From Motiliproteus sp036960405 (GTDB taxonomy: Bacteria; Pseudomonadota; Gammaproteobacteria; Pseudomonadales; Balneatricaceae): a DNA stretch of 64,000 bases. Positions within the stretch are counted from its first letter, which is position 1; every line of letters begins with the position of its first letter. This document shows positions 43,392 through 52,616 of this stretch, one piece after another. The notes below the pieces were generated by a model that saw only the letters and a program-made list of their open reading frames with translations, was not told where the DNA came from and did not search any database. A program made the translations under genes and the position numbers. Location: contig JBALWS010000009.1 of the NCBI GenBank assembly GCA_036960405.1, positions 1 through 64,000 of the forward strand, read 5' to 3'.

Positions 43392-45206
43392 GTGCTTGCT
43401 ATGTTGAAGTGGCTCAGCGCCGCCATTAGCGTTCAGCCGCAGACGGGGGCCGGGCAGGGAAACTTAGATCGCGATAGCATCGAGCAAGCCTTCGCTTGGT
43501 TGTACACTTTCGTTAAGCCCCACCGCCGGGCCATCGCCGGTTTGCTGGCGTTGTCACTGCTGGCTTCGTCGCTGGTGCTGTTGCAGCCCTGGCTAACCAA
43601 ACTGCTGATCGACGACGGACTGATCGCCCGGGACTACCGTACTTTAGTGATAGTGGCGCTATCGATGGTGTTATCTGGGATATTTGCCACCGGGTTGGCG
43701 GGGGTCAACCGCTATCTGCATACCCGCTTGTCGGGTCGTATTCTGTTTGCCCTGCGTGAACACCTTTACCGTCATCTGCAGACCCTGTCTCCAGCGTTCT
43801 ACGGCGGCCGTCGAATCGGCGATATCTTGTCACGATTGGATGGTGATGTGGCACAGATCCAGCGTTTTGCAGTCGATAGTCTGTTTACCGCAGTCAGTAG
43901 CCTTATTGGGCTGCTGGGAGCGGGGGCACTGATGCTGATGCTGTCCTGGAAACTGTCGCTGCTGGTGTTGGTGTTGATCCCGCTGGAGGTTATCTGGCTA
44001 CGTTGGATGCGACTGAAGGTGGAGCGTGGCGCGCGGGCGCTGCGTGAACGTTCGGCCGATCTGAGCTCGTTTCTGGTGGAGACTCTGCCAGCGATGAAAT
44101 TTATCCAGGCGGTAGCTCAGGAAGGACGCGAATCCAAACGTCTGAACCGGTTAGGCGACCACTATCTGACCGACCTGCTGCGGCTGCAGCTGGTTGAATT
44201 TTTTACCCATGCGGTGCCTGGTACGCTTACTTCTCTGACCCGTGCTGCTGCGTTTCTGATCGGTGGCTACTGGGTGATCGAGGGGCAGTGGCAGTTGGGA
44301 GCGCTGATCGCTTTTTCGACCTACTTAGGGATGGCGACCGGACCTGTGCAGAGTCTGCTAGGGCTGTATGTGGCGATCCAGAAAATGTCGGTTAGTCTAG
44401 ACCGGGTGATGGACCTTCAACGGGCCGAGGCGGCCGTTGTGGCCCCTGTCGAAGTTCAGTCACTGCCGGACGCGTTGCTCGGAGAGCTACGCTTTGAGAA
44501 AGTGCGCTTCGGCTATGGTGGTGTTGATCAGCAGGGTGGTGCAGATAACAACCTTGGTCGGCCAGTCATCGAGTGCGCCGATGTACTGTTTCAGCACGGT
44601 AGAAAGATCGCATTAACAGGACCATCAGGGGCCGGAAAATCGACCCTTATCGACTTAGTAATGCGCTACTACGACCCCAGTGCGGGCCGGATTCTGATCG
44701 ATGGTATTGACCTGAAACAGTTGCACCCGGCGCAATGGCGCCGGCATATTGGCTTGGTCAGCCAGGATATCACCCTGTTTCGGGGTACCCTGGCTGAAAA
44801 TGTTCGATATGCCAGTCCGGACGCCGATGATGATGCCGTGAAGGCGGTGATCGCCCAGACCCAGTTGTCTGAATTGGTCGACTCGCTCCCGTTGGGACTG
44901 GAGACCTTACTGGGCGAGCGGGGCACGCAGTTGTCCGGTGGTCAAAAGCAGCGGCTGGCGATCGCCAGGGCTCTGTTGCAGAATCCAACCATTTTGATTC
45001 TTGATGAGGCGACCTCGGCGGTGGATGAAGCGACAGAAACCCAAGTGATCGCGGAAGTAGATCGGTTGTTTGCCGACCGGACTCGGATTTTGATCAGTCA
45101 CCGGCCTTCGACGTTGGCCGGGGTAGACCAGCTGTTCTACCTTGATGCAGGACGGTTAGTTGAACAGCCCCTTGAATCGCTCCCCCTCGAGCGAACCAAT
45201 GTCTGA
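43392..45206 (+). CDS. qhpF: ABC exporter QhpF (gamma-subunit processing/export)
   Basis: A 604-residue fused half-transporter (exporter type). Six TM helices lie between about residues 50 and 330, followed by an ATPase with Walker A GPSGAGKST near 412, signature LSGGQKQRLAIARALL near 515, Walker B ILILDEATSA and an H-loop ISHRP. There is no N-terminal C39 peptidase domain, in keeping with leader removal by the separate protease QhpE. QhpF is required for forming active enzyme and is thought to export the gamma subunit. The GTG at 43392 or the ATG at 43401 are both possible starts; neither has a clear ribosome site. Confidence 0.88.
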   Translation: MLAMLKWLSAAISVQPQTGAGQGNLDRDSIEQAFAWLYTFVKPHRRAIAGLLALSLLASSLVLLQPWLTKLLIDDGLIARDYRTLVIVALSMVLSGIFATGLAGVNRYLHTRLSGRILFALREHLYRHLQTLSPAFYGGRRIGDILSRLDGDVAQIQRFAVDSLFTAVSSLIGLLGAGALMLMLSWKLSLLVLVLIPLEVIWLRWMRLKVERGARALRERSADLSSFLVETLPAMKFIQAVAQEGRESKRLNRLGDHYLTDLLRLQLVEFFTHAVPGTLTSLTRAAAFLIGGYWVIEGQWQLGALIAFSTYLGMATGPVQSLLGLYVAIQKMSVSLDRVMDLQRAEAAVVAPVEVQSLPDALLGELRFEKVRFGYGGVDQQGGADNNLGRPVIECADVLFQHGRKIALTGPSGAGKSTLIDLVMRYYDPSAGRILIDGIDLKQLHPAQWRRHIGLVSQDITLFRGTLAENVRYASPDADDDAVKAVIAQTQLSELVDSLPLGLETLLGERGTQLSGGQKQRLAIARALLQNPTILILDEATSAVDEATETQVIAEVDRLFADRTRILISHRPSTLAGVDQLFYLDAGRLVEQPLESLPLERTNV

Positions 45207-46464
45207 TTCTGGCCCCTGCCTTAGAGGGGGGGACGATGCGAACAGGATTTTGGTCCTGGGTGGAGGCCCTGCTGGTGGAACTGTTGCACTGGGGCTTAAG
45301 CGGCTCGGTTATCAAGTCACGCTGATCTCCTCTCCTCGACCGTTTCTGGCGCTTGAAGGTATTTCGGAGCGGGTGGTTGAGGGGCTACGCTCTGCTGGTT
45401 TTGTAAAGGCGCTACAATATCTGCCCAACCCCTCGCCACGCGTAGCCAATTGGAATGGCAATACCAGTGCTGCCAATACCGAGCGTTTGGTCGATCGTAG
45501 CCAGCTTGATCAAACTATTCTAGAAGATCTGGCTGACGCTGGTGTTGCCGTGATTCTCGGGCGGGTGCTGCAAACCGAAATGCTGACGTCGGCGCAGCGG
45601 GTCCTGATTCAGCAAGGGGATGACCAACGCTGGCTGCAGGCATGTTTTGTTGTGGAAGCCCGGGGGCGAGCGGCACCCCTGGCCCAGCTCGATCGGGTAC
45701 GGGGCTGTGAGACGCTGTCGCTGTTGCAATATTGGCGAGGTGCTCCCTGCACACCGCGGTCAGCGGCCCAGAGCTTTGACCAGGGTTGGGCTTGGATGGC
45801 GGCAGGATCCGATGGCACTCGCTATCTGCAACTTACTTTGGATGTGGCCAGTGCGGATCTGCCTGTGAAGTCACAGCTGGAGGGCTACTGCTTTCGTTAC
45901 CTGAGTCGGCTTGATTTAGCCGAACCTTTTATGCGGGACGCGCACCCGAGTGGCCGGGTATACGCCCGTACCAGTACCCCAATACTGTGCTATCAGGCGG
46001 TGGGAGATAATTGGATCCGTGTCGGCGACGCTGCGATGGCGGTCGATCCGTTATCTGGCAATGGTATTTTTCAGGCATTGTCGAGTGCCTTGCAGGCACC
46101 CGCGGTGATCAATACTCTGATCAAACGGCCGTATCAGGCTGAGTTAGCCAAGCGCTTTTATCAGGATCGCTTGGATCATCTGTTTTACCGGTTTGCACGT
46201 ATAGGCCGTGATTTCTACCATCTCGAGGCTAGCTTCTCCAAACATCCCTTCTGGCAGGCTCGATGCCGTTGGCCTGATACACAGCCGGTGCACCCTGATC
46301 CAGACCCCGCCAGCGTACAGGCCGCTCGCCGTCCGGTGATCTGTGATGACTTTATCATCGAGGCAGAAGTGGTGATTAGCAACGAATACCCTTTGGGGCG
46401 CTGGCACCGGGATGGGGTTGAGCTGGCACCTTTGCTGAAGGCGATGCAACAAAAACGTGACTGA
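45199..46464 (+). CDS. qhpG: FAD-dependent monooxygenase QhpG (tryptophan hydroxylation for CTQ)
   Basis: A 421-residue flavoprotein. The FAD dinucleotide fold is ILVLGGGPAGGTVALGL near 17-33, and the second FAD motif with GDAAMAVDPLSGNGIF near 276-291 is the aromatic-hydroxylase type. QhpG dihydroxylates the gamma-subunit Trp, after which CTQ forms. The ATG at 45199 overlaps the qhpF stop by eight bases, so translation is coupled. A TTG at 45160 would extend it into transporter coding. The C-terminal 130 residues match the domain that docks the QhpC-QhpD complex in known family members. Confidence 0.9.
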   Translation: MSDSGPCLRGGDDANRILVLGGGPAGGTVALGLKRLGYQVTLISSPRPFLALEGISERVVEGLRSAGFVKALQYLPNPSPRVANWNGNTSAANTERLVDRSQLDQTILEDLADAGVAVILGRVLQTEMLTSAQRVLIQQGDDQRWLQACFVVEARGRAAPLAQLDRVRGCETLSLLQYWRGAPCTPRSAAQSFDQGWAWMAAGSDGTRYLQLTLDVASADLPVKSQLEGYCFRYLSRLDLAEPFMRDAHPSGRVYARTSTPILCYQAVGDNWIRVGDAAMAVDPLSGNGIFQALSSALQAPAVINTLIKRPYQAELAKRFYQDRLDHLFYRFARIGRDFYHLEASFSKHPFWQARCRWPDTQPVHPDPDPASVQAARRPVICDDFIIEAEVVISNEYPLGRWHRDGVELAPLLKAMQQKRD

Positions 46465-46818
46465 GTGCTTATGGCGCTGCTTTCCTCCTTTCTCTCTTGA
46501 CAATCCAATATCAGTTTGTCGGTGTTGCTCTTTCTTCGGTCCCGAGTGTTGTGGTTAACGGGATACCTATCCTCTGTTAACAACAATCGCTAATCAAGGT
46601 CGCGTCACCATAGAACCTTTTAGTTGCTGATAAGGGAATCATTGTCGCTTATTACCGACCATGCTGTTAACCGAACGGAGGAGGGTGAAAATTTTTGATT
46701 GTGTTTAGTTAATATATTAAGTAATATTCTACGTTAGTTAATATGTTAACCAAAATGGGTTTGTTACTAACAGGTCTCTGTTAACACCTTCACTCTTCAC
46801 TGCGCTAACACTGGGTTA
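46465..46818. promoter_or_regulatory. Intergenic region with five GTTAAC sites and TTAGTTAATAT repeats
   Basis: GTTAAC occurs at 46554, 46576, 46666, 46745 and 46780. TTAGTTAATATATTAA (46705-46720) and TTAGTTAATATGTTAA (46735-46750) are nearly identical copies 30 bases apart. The last part is AT-rich and lies directly before the next gene. These are probably operators, perhaps of the HpaR-like MarR regulator encoded downstream. Confidence 0.6.
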
Positions 46819-47538
46819 ATGATTCATATGTTGATAAAAAGTGATTTCAAACTGTTTCTGCCCATCGTCTGTTTGCTCGCCTTGGCCGAGCTGTTAGATT
46901 TAAATTTGGCGACATTGGTCGGTGGACTTGACCAGCAATATCCGCTTATCTCTGCGTTTGTAAAATTTGCCCTATTGGGGACGCTGGGTGAGGTGCTCGG
47001 TCTTCGTTTGAGCACCGGTGGCTACCCGCTAGAGAAGTTTGGACTGATACCTAAGGCGATAACCTGGGGGATAATGGGGGTCGCTATCAAAATCGTCTTC
47101 GTGATCTTCGCCTCAGGGGTTCCTGCGCTGCTGGTAAAGTACGGCATCGATGATGCTACCTCGTTGTTAAGCGGTTCGGTCAGTGCCGGAAAACTGATTG
47201 TCGCGTTCAGTATCAGCGTAGCGATGAACGTGATTTTCAGCCCGTTGCTGATGACGTTGCATAAGATTACCGATCTCCATATACAGCAATATCAAGGGAG
47301 TGCTTTGAGCCTGATCCGGCCTATTTCGGTGGGAAGGATTCTAAATCAGATCGACTGGCAGCAGATGTGGTCATTCGTGTTTAAGAAGACCATCCCGTTC
47401 TTTTGGATCCCCGCTCATACGCTGACCTTTTTGTTACCGCCCGAACACAGGGTTCTGTTTGCGGCCCTACTTGGGGTCATGCTGGGTATTATTCTAGTGC
47501 TGCCCGGCAGGGGGCAACCTAGCTTAGCCCGTGCGTAA
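46819..47538 (+). CDS. Multi-pass membrane protein, Mpv17/PMP22-like C-terminus
   Basis: A 239-residue integral membrane protein with about five hydrophobic segments. The C-terminal stretch KKTIPFFWIPAHTLTFLLPPEHRVLFAALLGV resembles the closing region of the Mpv17/PMP22 family. The match is partial and function is not known for bacterial members. Two close ATGs (46819, 46828) are possible starts, and no good Shine-Dalgarno is seen. It sits after a dense operator-like region and before the convergent MarR-type regulator gene, which may control it. Confidence 0.65.
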   Translation: MIHMLIKSDFKLFLPIVCLLALAELLDLNLATLVGGLDQQYPLISAFVKFALLGTLGEVLGLRLSTGGYPLEKFGLIPKAITWGIMGVAIKIVFVIFASGVPALLVKYGIDDATSLLSGSVSAGKLIVAFSISVAMNVIFSPLLMTLHKITDLHIQQYQGSALSLIRPISVGRILNQIDWQQMWSFVFKKTIPFFWIPAHTLTFLLPPEHRVLFAALLGVMLGIILVLPGRGQPSLARA

Positions 47539-47575
47539 TAAACGTCAAATGGGAGCTTGGTCAGTCGGCCTGCTC

Positions 47576-48034
47576 TTACTCCTTGGGTGCGGGAGTGGAC
47601 AGTTCTGAAACGGTATCGGTCAATTCGCTTAACAACCGACTGAGCATCCGGAGCTTATCTTCGGATAGGCTTTGACTGATCTCGTGATAATGCCTATCCA
47701 GCATCGGGCGGATTCGTTGGAACAGTGCTTGGCCATCTGGGCTAAGGGAGATAAGCACGCAACGCAGATCTTCTTCCGACTTCCTACGCTGGATATAGCC
47801 CACTTTCTCAAGCCGATTCAGAATGCCTGTCAGACTGGGGCTCAGGATGCAGCAGAGCTTTGCCAGCGACTTAGATTCCAACTCGTTATGTTCGGACAGC
47901 ACTCTAACTACCCGCCACTGCTGCTCTGTGATTGAGGCTTCCTGCAGAATGGGGCGAAAATAATTGACCGTCGCTTCTCGTGCCTGCAGCAGCAGTAGGG
48001 GGAGTGCCTCAGTATAGTTAGCCATGGGAATCAT
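47576..48034 (-). CDS. MarR-family regulator, HpaR-like
   Basis: A 152-residue winged-helix regulator. LLLQAREATVNYFRPILQEASITEQQWRVVRVLSE matches the start of HpaR (homoprotocatechuate operon repressor) closely, and LSPSLTGILNRLEKVGYIQRR is the recognition helix region. HpaR releases DNA on binding aromatic acids. Tyramine or phenethylamine oxidation by QHNDH plus aldehyde dehydrogenase yields arylacetates that enter this pathway, so a regulatory link is plausible, but no hpa gene lies in this window. The start could be ATG 48034 or 48025. Confidence 0.82.
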   Translation of the reverse strand: MIPMANYTEALPLLLLQAREATVNYFRPILQEASITEQQWRVVRVLSEHNELESKSLAKLCCILSPSLTGILNRLEKVGYIQRRKSEEDLRCVLISLSPDGQALFQRIRPMLDRHYHEISQSLSEDKLRMLSRLLSELTDTVSELSTPAPKE

Positions 48035-48533
48035 CCGTGGTAGGTCGCATTTGGACAGCGTGGTGAAAGGCCTATGTCACGTCTTGACGTGGGAAAATAG
48101 CTGTTGATATCGATGCTTAACAATCCACAGCTGAATAGTGGCGCTGGCTGGAGCTACAGTACGTTTGATCTCCGGCAAGATCAATGGGAGTACGTTTCGT
48201 AGCCGTCTACTTCGGTTAGCTGTTGAATTCGCCCATAAATTAAGGGTTACAGAATATCTGGTTTCTTATTCTCGTTCATTGTCGTGGTTCATATAGTTCA
48301 GCAGCAGACGGGCTGAAATGTGCACACTACTGAGGTGATTGCGGCCTGCTCTGGCTTTTCATTAAAACGAGTAAAGGAAGCATACGGCTGCTAATTGCCG
48401 CCTCAAAGATGCCCGGTATCTGATATTGAAGCCCTCGAAAAGCATTGGATATAAGCAGCTGCTGTATGTCTGTTGTGTCGATACTAGAGATATCAAACCG
48501 GGCCACTACACTCGACCATCCGCATTGCTTTGA
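48035..48533. other. Intergenic region without recognised gene
   Basis: About 500 bases upstream of the MarR gene and before the Rep relic. No coding frame of credible length or character was recognised, and the promoter of the MarR gene must lie here. The region is probably degraded DNA near an old insertion. Confidence 0.4.
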
Positions 48534-48619
48534 TCAACCATAAGCCAAACCCTGTCCTTGATTCCTCTGTTGCTCATGGCCGTTGACCCGATGCGTACAG
48601 TTATTGACAGAACTCCAAG
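48534..48619 (-). pseudogene. 3' remnant of a P2-gpA-like rep gene ending at the nick site
   Basis: The last codons, SWSSVNNCT...QGQGLAYG and a stop, parallel the end of the island Rep (PWSSVNNCT...RGQGLAYH). Similarity begins with a 27-base identity (48593-48619) whose boundary lies inside the P2-type origin sequence, and then stops. Only about 28 codons remain. It comes from a related but different element, because the intervening codons diverge. Confidence 0.75.
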
Positions 48620-48625
48620 AAACTA

Positions 48626-48923
48626 GGTCGGGAGTATCTAGTAAGCATTGCCGATATTCATTGGATTGAAGCGGCGGGTAATTATGTGAATCTATACTCG
48701 CTAGATGCTGTTTACCCCATGCGGGCAACCATGGCTGCAACGGAAAGCGTTTCTCTGAACGGGGTTTTCGCCGTATTCATCGCTCAACCATCGTCAACAT
48801 CTCTCAGATAGATACTCTGCAGCCTTCCGATAATGGTGATTACAAACTGCATTTAAAATCGGGAATTACATTGAATTTATCAAGGCGATATCGCGATCAA
48901 CTGAAAGCCGATATCGCCAGTTA
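48626..48923 (+). pseudogene. LytTR-type response regulator fragment, frameshifted
   Basis: The frame starting GREYLVSIADIHWIEAAGNYVNLYS is the beginning of a LytTR DNA-binding domain. Near 48740-48748 the reading frame shifts, and the rest continues as FRRIHRSTIVNISQID... SRRYRDQLKADIAS and a stop at 48923, the typical LytTR end. The receiver domain is missing: upstream of the fragment lies the Rep remnant. Hence the gene was truncated by insertion and later lost a base or two. Confidence 0.82.
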
Positions 48924-48974
48924 GCCGGCTTGGAAAAACGTTCAGGCTTTCCGAAAACCCCACGCCGACCACCT

Positions 48975-49541
48975 CTACCCACTGCCCAACGGGTAGCCCC
49001 TGCAACTGTTGGGTAAGCTATGGTGCTGCGCCAGTTCAGCCGGTCTGTTGTCGGTGCGTGCCAGCCGGATGTGCACATGGGGATTGCCATAGTGATAGAT
49101 GCGAATATCAACGTTTGTCGTTGAGAAAGTGATCCCGAGGGTGAGGAGTTCAAGTTCAGGAGCATAGAACTCCAGCACCGCTCCCTCAGATCTCTTCGAT
49201 AGTAACTGCACCGGGGTGCGATTCCCCCTGAAAGTCGACAGAAAACGCAACTGCACAGGGATCTCGTCAGGCTTGAACTGCCAGTAGTGCAAAGAAGCCC
49301 CGGTCTTTGCCACACCAGCGATAGTGCCTTCACGACAACGATGAAAAACCATGTCGTAGTTCATCGGACCGACAGGCGTTTCAACCGCCTCCCCTTTCCA
49401 AAACCCCGGCAAGCTTTGCAGCTGGTGCTGCGCTGAATCGCTAGATTCATTGGCTGCAATAGCCGATGAGCTGGCTGTTAACAAGACTATGATCAATAGG
49501 GTGATTAATAACAGCGGTACGGGCATTCTGAGGCAAAGCAT
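48975..49541 (-). CDS. Exported hypothetical protein
   Basis: A 188-residue protein with a hydrophobic export segment (LLLITLLIIVLLTASSSAIAA, about residues 8-30). The ATG at 49541 is chosen because GGAAGGAG lies six bases upstream; longer frames to 49616 lack it. The mature part begins with a lipocalin-like SLPGFWKGEAVETPVGPMNYDMVFHR motif, then alternating beta strands, suggesting a small beta-barrel such as the THAP4/DUF1794-type fold. That assignment is tentative. It stands alone beside the decayed LytTR gene. Confidence 0.65.
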   Translation of the reverse strand: MLCLRMPVPLLLITLLIIVLLTASSSAIAANESSDSAQHQLQSLPGFWKGEAVETPVGPMNYDMVFHRCREGTIAGVAKTGASLHYWQFKPDEIPVQLRFLSTFRGNRTPVQLLSKRSEGAVLEFYAPELELLTLGITFSTTNVDIRIYHYGNPHVHIRLARTDNRPAELAQHHSLPNSCRGYPLGSG

Positions 49542-49879
49542 AGGCTTCTCCTTCCCGACGGGATAGATAATCCTTTTGGCAGTATCAATAACTACCCTTA
49601 GGGAAAGCATAGTCACTATTACAGGCGACCAAATTCGCTTCGCTACGTACTCCAGAGCCTAGATGAATACAGTGGTGTGATCCGTCCCACTATTTAAGCC
49701 ACCACCGAGTCTGCTTGGTCCATCACCGCAGATGGGGTTATTGTGATGGTGGAATAAGTGGGACAGCTGTGGGTCAGACTCCATTGGTTTTGAACGAGCA
49801 GCGACAGCCGCTGGTCGAGCTCAATTGGTTGGATTAATCCTAGCCAGCCTGTCTCGCCCGTTTTTTCCCCTCTCCCAAT
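49542..49879. other. Intergenic region with an imperfect inverted repeat
   Basis: GTCCCACTATTTAAGCCACC near 49686 and GGTGGAATAAGTGGGAC near 49748 are inverted relatives about 45 bases apart, followed by GGGTCAGACTCCATTGG. This resembles REP-type palindromes or an insertion-sequence scar. Nothing else is seen. Confidence 0.4.
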
Positions 49880-49891
49880 TTGGCGCCCCTC

Positions 49892-52249
49892 ATGCCCCCA
49901 GTCTTACCCATTGATGCCATCAAGCAACAGGTTCTTGATCTGTTGCCCGACAGTCACCTGGTCGTCCAGGCAGACACCGGTTCTGGAAAATCCACCCGTC
50001 TGCCGTTGTGGGCCCGCCAGCAGGGCCGGGTGCTGGTGGTGGAGCCCCGTCGTGTCGCCTGTCTGGCGCTGGCCCACTACCTGGCCGAACAGGCGGGAAC
50101 GACGTTGGGGAACGCGGTGGGCTATGCGATCCGCTTCGACAGTCGCTTTGGCCCAGACAGCGAACTGGTGTTCGTCACCCCGGGTATCGCGTTGCGCTGG
50201 CTGGCCGATAATCGGCTGGCGGATTTCGATCTGGTGATGCTGGATGAGTTTCACGAGCGGCGCTGGGACACAGACTTGTTACTGGCCCTGCTGTTGGCCG
50301 AGAACCGCCACCGACTGGTGATCACCTCCGCCACCTTGGATGCGCAGCGGCTGAGTGCCTACCTGGGAGGGGAAAACCTGCAGGCCGGGGGACGCTGTTT
50401 TCCCGTCGAAATGGAACACCGGGCGCCCGATCTTCGGCAGATGCCCGATCTGCACGACCTTGAAAAGAGAGTCCGCCAGGCGGTGGAGGCGGTCTGGCCG
50501 CGCAGTGACGGTGACCTGCTGATCTTTCTGCCGGGGCGGGGGGAGATTCAACGCTGCCGGGCCGCCCTGGCATCTTGCGACGCTGAGCTGCTGGAGCTGC
50601 ACGGATCGGTGCCGGCGCGTGAGCAGCGCCGGGCGCTGGAATCGGGGAAAGGGCGGCGAATCATCCTCTCCACCAATATCGCCGAGACCTCGCTAACCAT
50701 TCCCGGGGTGCGGGTGGTGATCGACACAGGTTTAGAGCGCCGTACCCATCAGCGCAATGGGCGCACGGTATTGGGGTTGCATCCGATCTCGAAGGCCAGC
50801 GCTGATCAACGCAAAGGCCGAGCCGGGCGGGTGGCTGCGGGGCTTTGCGTTCGACTTTGGGGCGAACATGCCCCCCTGGAACCCAATACGCCTCCGGAAG
50901 TGCTGCGTGAGGAGCTGACCGAACCCGTGTTGGCGGCGGCCTGCTGCGGGCACCCGGTTCAGACGCTGCGCTTTCCTGACCCTCTGCCGGAGAAATCCTT
51001 AGGCATCGCCATGGAAAAACTGCAACGGATGGACGCACTGGATGCCAAAGGTGAGGCGACACTATATGGGCAACGCCTCTATCCGTTGCCCATCGACAGC
51101 CTTTTCGCCCACCTGATCACCGCCATGCCCGACCAGGCCTGTCGTTGCGCCACCGCTGATCTGGTGGCAGCGATGGGTCTTTCTCAGCGGCTGCTCTCTC
51201 TTCCCGCATCGGAAGGGGGGCGTCGTACGTTGACCGACTGGCAGGCGCAGCCCTGTGACGCCACGACCCTGATCGCCCTGGTGCGTCGCGATCCGCCGCC
51301 GGAGCTGGCGGTGGACGACCGTGCGCTCAAGGAGGTCCGCAAGCTGGCGACCCAGCTGCGAAGGGCGCTATCGTTGCCGGTGATTTCTCAATCTCCAACG
51401 TACGATCGAACCCGATGGCTGGAGGCGATGATCGAGGCCGCGCCGGAACTGCTGTTCGTGCGTCGTAAAAAACGTCGTGAGGCGCTGGGCAACGGTTGGG
51501 CCGAGGTGTTGGTGGGCCGCGACAGTCGGTTCGCCGATGAGGCCGAGGCAGCGTTGGTTTTCGATCAGTACTCGATCTCCGGAAAAGGGGTCAAGCAGAC
51601 TATTAATCTCGCTACCTGCATGGCCCCCGTCTCCTTGAAGCTGATCGACAGGCTGGGTGTGGGCGAGCCCAAGATAACCCATACGAGCTTTAAGGGAGGT
51701 CGGCTGGAGGTGACGGTGGAACGGAGTTACGCCGGACGGATCATCGGCTGTGAGGTGATCAAACCCAGCGGCCCCTTAGCCCGCCAGGCTCTGGCCGATC
51801 TCATTTTGGCCGGACGGCTGTTGGCTCCGGTGGGTGCGCGGCTCAAAGATGACCTGGTTAGCTGGGAACTGTATCGGTCGCTGGAGAACACCGGTCTCTC
51901 AGGCGGTTCTTTGCCGGAACCCTTGCCGGAACCCAGCCAATGGCTTGAATCTCATCTGGAACAACTGGGGGTGGAGCAGGGTGGGGATATCAAGCTGCTC
52001 GAGCCCGAAGACCTGGCCTTCGAGGGGATTCCGGAATGGGAGCGGGAGCAGTTCGACAGCAGTTACCCACGACAACTGTCTCTGGGGAACTTGCGGCTAT
52101 CGGTCCATTACGAGCCCCGAAAAAAGCGGGTAACGGTTGAGCCTATAAAGGGAATTCGAAAAACCGACCCTAGACGCTGGGAGCTGCCCAGCTGGAACGG
52201 CTGGTCGGTGCGCTACAAGAAGGCCAGCCGGGTGGTGGATATCCGTTAG
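49892..52249 (+). CDS. hrpB: ATP-dependent RNA helicase HrpB
   Basis: A 785-residue DEAH-type helicase. Motif I is ADTGSGKST (about 29-37), motif II MLDEFHERR (DEFH, as in HrpB), motif III ITSATLD, motif V STNIAETSLTIPG and motif VI QRKGRAGRVAAG. The C-terminal HrpB domain (after about residue 480) ends with the usual WELPSWNGWSVRYKKASRVVDIR-type tail, unbroken. The physiological role of HrpB is unclear in most bacteria. The ATG at 49892 is preferred; a TTG at 49880 is four codons upstream. Single gene. Confidence 0.92.
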   Translation: MPPVLPIDAIKQQVLDLLPDSHLVVQADTGSGKSTRLPLWARQQGRVLVVEPRRVACLALAHYLAEQAGTTLGNAVGYAIRFDSRFGPDSELVFVTPGIALRWLADNRLADFDLVMLDEFHERRWDTDLLLALLLAENRHRLVITSATLDAQRLSAYLGGENLQAGGRCFPVEMEHRAPDLRQMPDLHDLEKRVRQAVEAVWPRSDGDLLIFLPGRGEIQRCRAALASCDAELLELHGSVPAREQRRALESGKGRRIILSTNIAETSLTIPGVRVVIDTGLERRTHQRNGRTVLGLHPISKASADQRKGRAGRVAAGLCVRLWGEHAPLEPNTPPEVLREELTEPVLAAACCGHPVQTLRFPDPLPEKSLGIAMEKLQRMDALDAKGEATLYGQRLYPLPIDSLFAHLITAMPDQACRCATADLVAAMGLSQRLLSLPASEGGRRTLTDWQAQPCDATTLIALVRRDPPPELAVDDRALKEVRKLATQLRRALSLPVISQSPTYDRTRWLEAMIEAAPELLFVRRKKRREALGNGWAEVLVGRDSRFADEAEAALVFDQYSISGKGVKQTINLATCMAPVSLKLIDRLGVGEPKITHTSFKGGRLEVTVERSYAGRIIGCEVIKPSGPLARQALADLILAGRLLAPVGARLKDDLVSWELYRSLENTGLSGGSLPEPLPEPSQWLESHLEQLGVEQGGDIKLLEPEDLAFEGIPEWEREQFDSSYPRQLSLGNLRLSVHYEPRKKRVTVEPIKGIRKTDPRRWELPSWNGWSVRYKKASRVVDIR

Positions 52250-52339
52250 CAGCCATACAGCGATAACGGTTCCACGATCACCTCGGTCAACTTCCTCGGG
52301 GTGTTGACCTGCATCAGTACGTGTTCTCCGAAAACGTCA

Positions 52340-52531
52340 TCACATCAGCGGCCAGTAGTAGCGGTTACCTTTTACCGTGCCTTGATCGGTTCGGCCCTCG
52401 GCCTTGGTCATGTAGCCCGCTGCTTTAGCCATATAGACTCCGGCTTTCTCCGGCTCTTTAATCTTCTCAAAGCGGGCAACCCCTTGGCCCCTCAGCTGTT
52501 TTAGCCGCACCGCCAACGTTGTCAGGGGCAC
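52340..52531 (-). pseudogene. Possible phage/rolling-circle Rep relic
   Basis: A 63-codon frame whose residues include GVYMAKAAGYMTKAEGRTD followed by GTVKGNRYYW. This recalls the YMxKYxTK...GNRY region after the catalytic Tyr of phage-type rolling-circle replication proteins. No other part of such a protein is present nearby, so it is at most a fragment. The rest of 52250-52616 shows no gene. Confidence 0.4.
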
Positions 52532-52616
52532 CGAAGCGTACTATAAGCTTAAAGCACTGTTTTTCGGCACCGCAGGCCTTTGCTCGCATCAACTCACTTA
52601 TCTGGGTGGTAATCAA

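Noticed and set aside
48866..49333. Minus-strand frame covering the LytTR end
   Set aside because: It overlaps the better supported exported protein gene in another frame and shows no family features.
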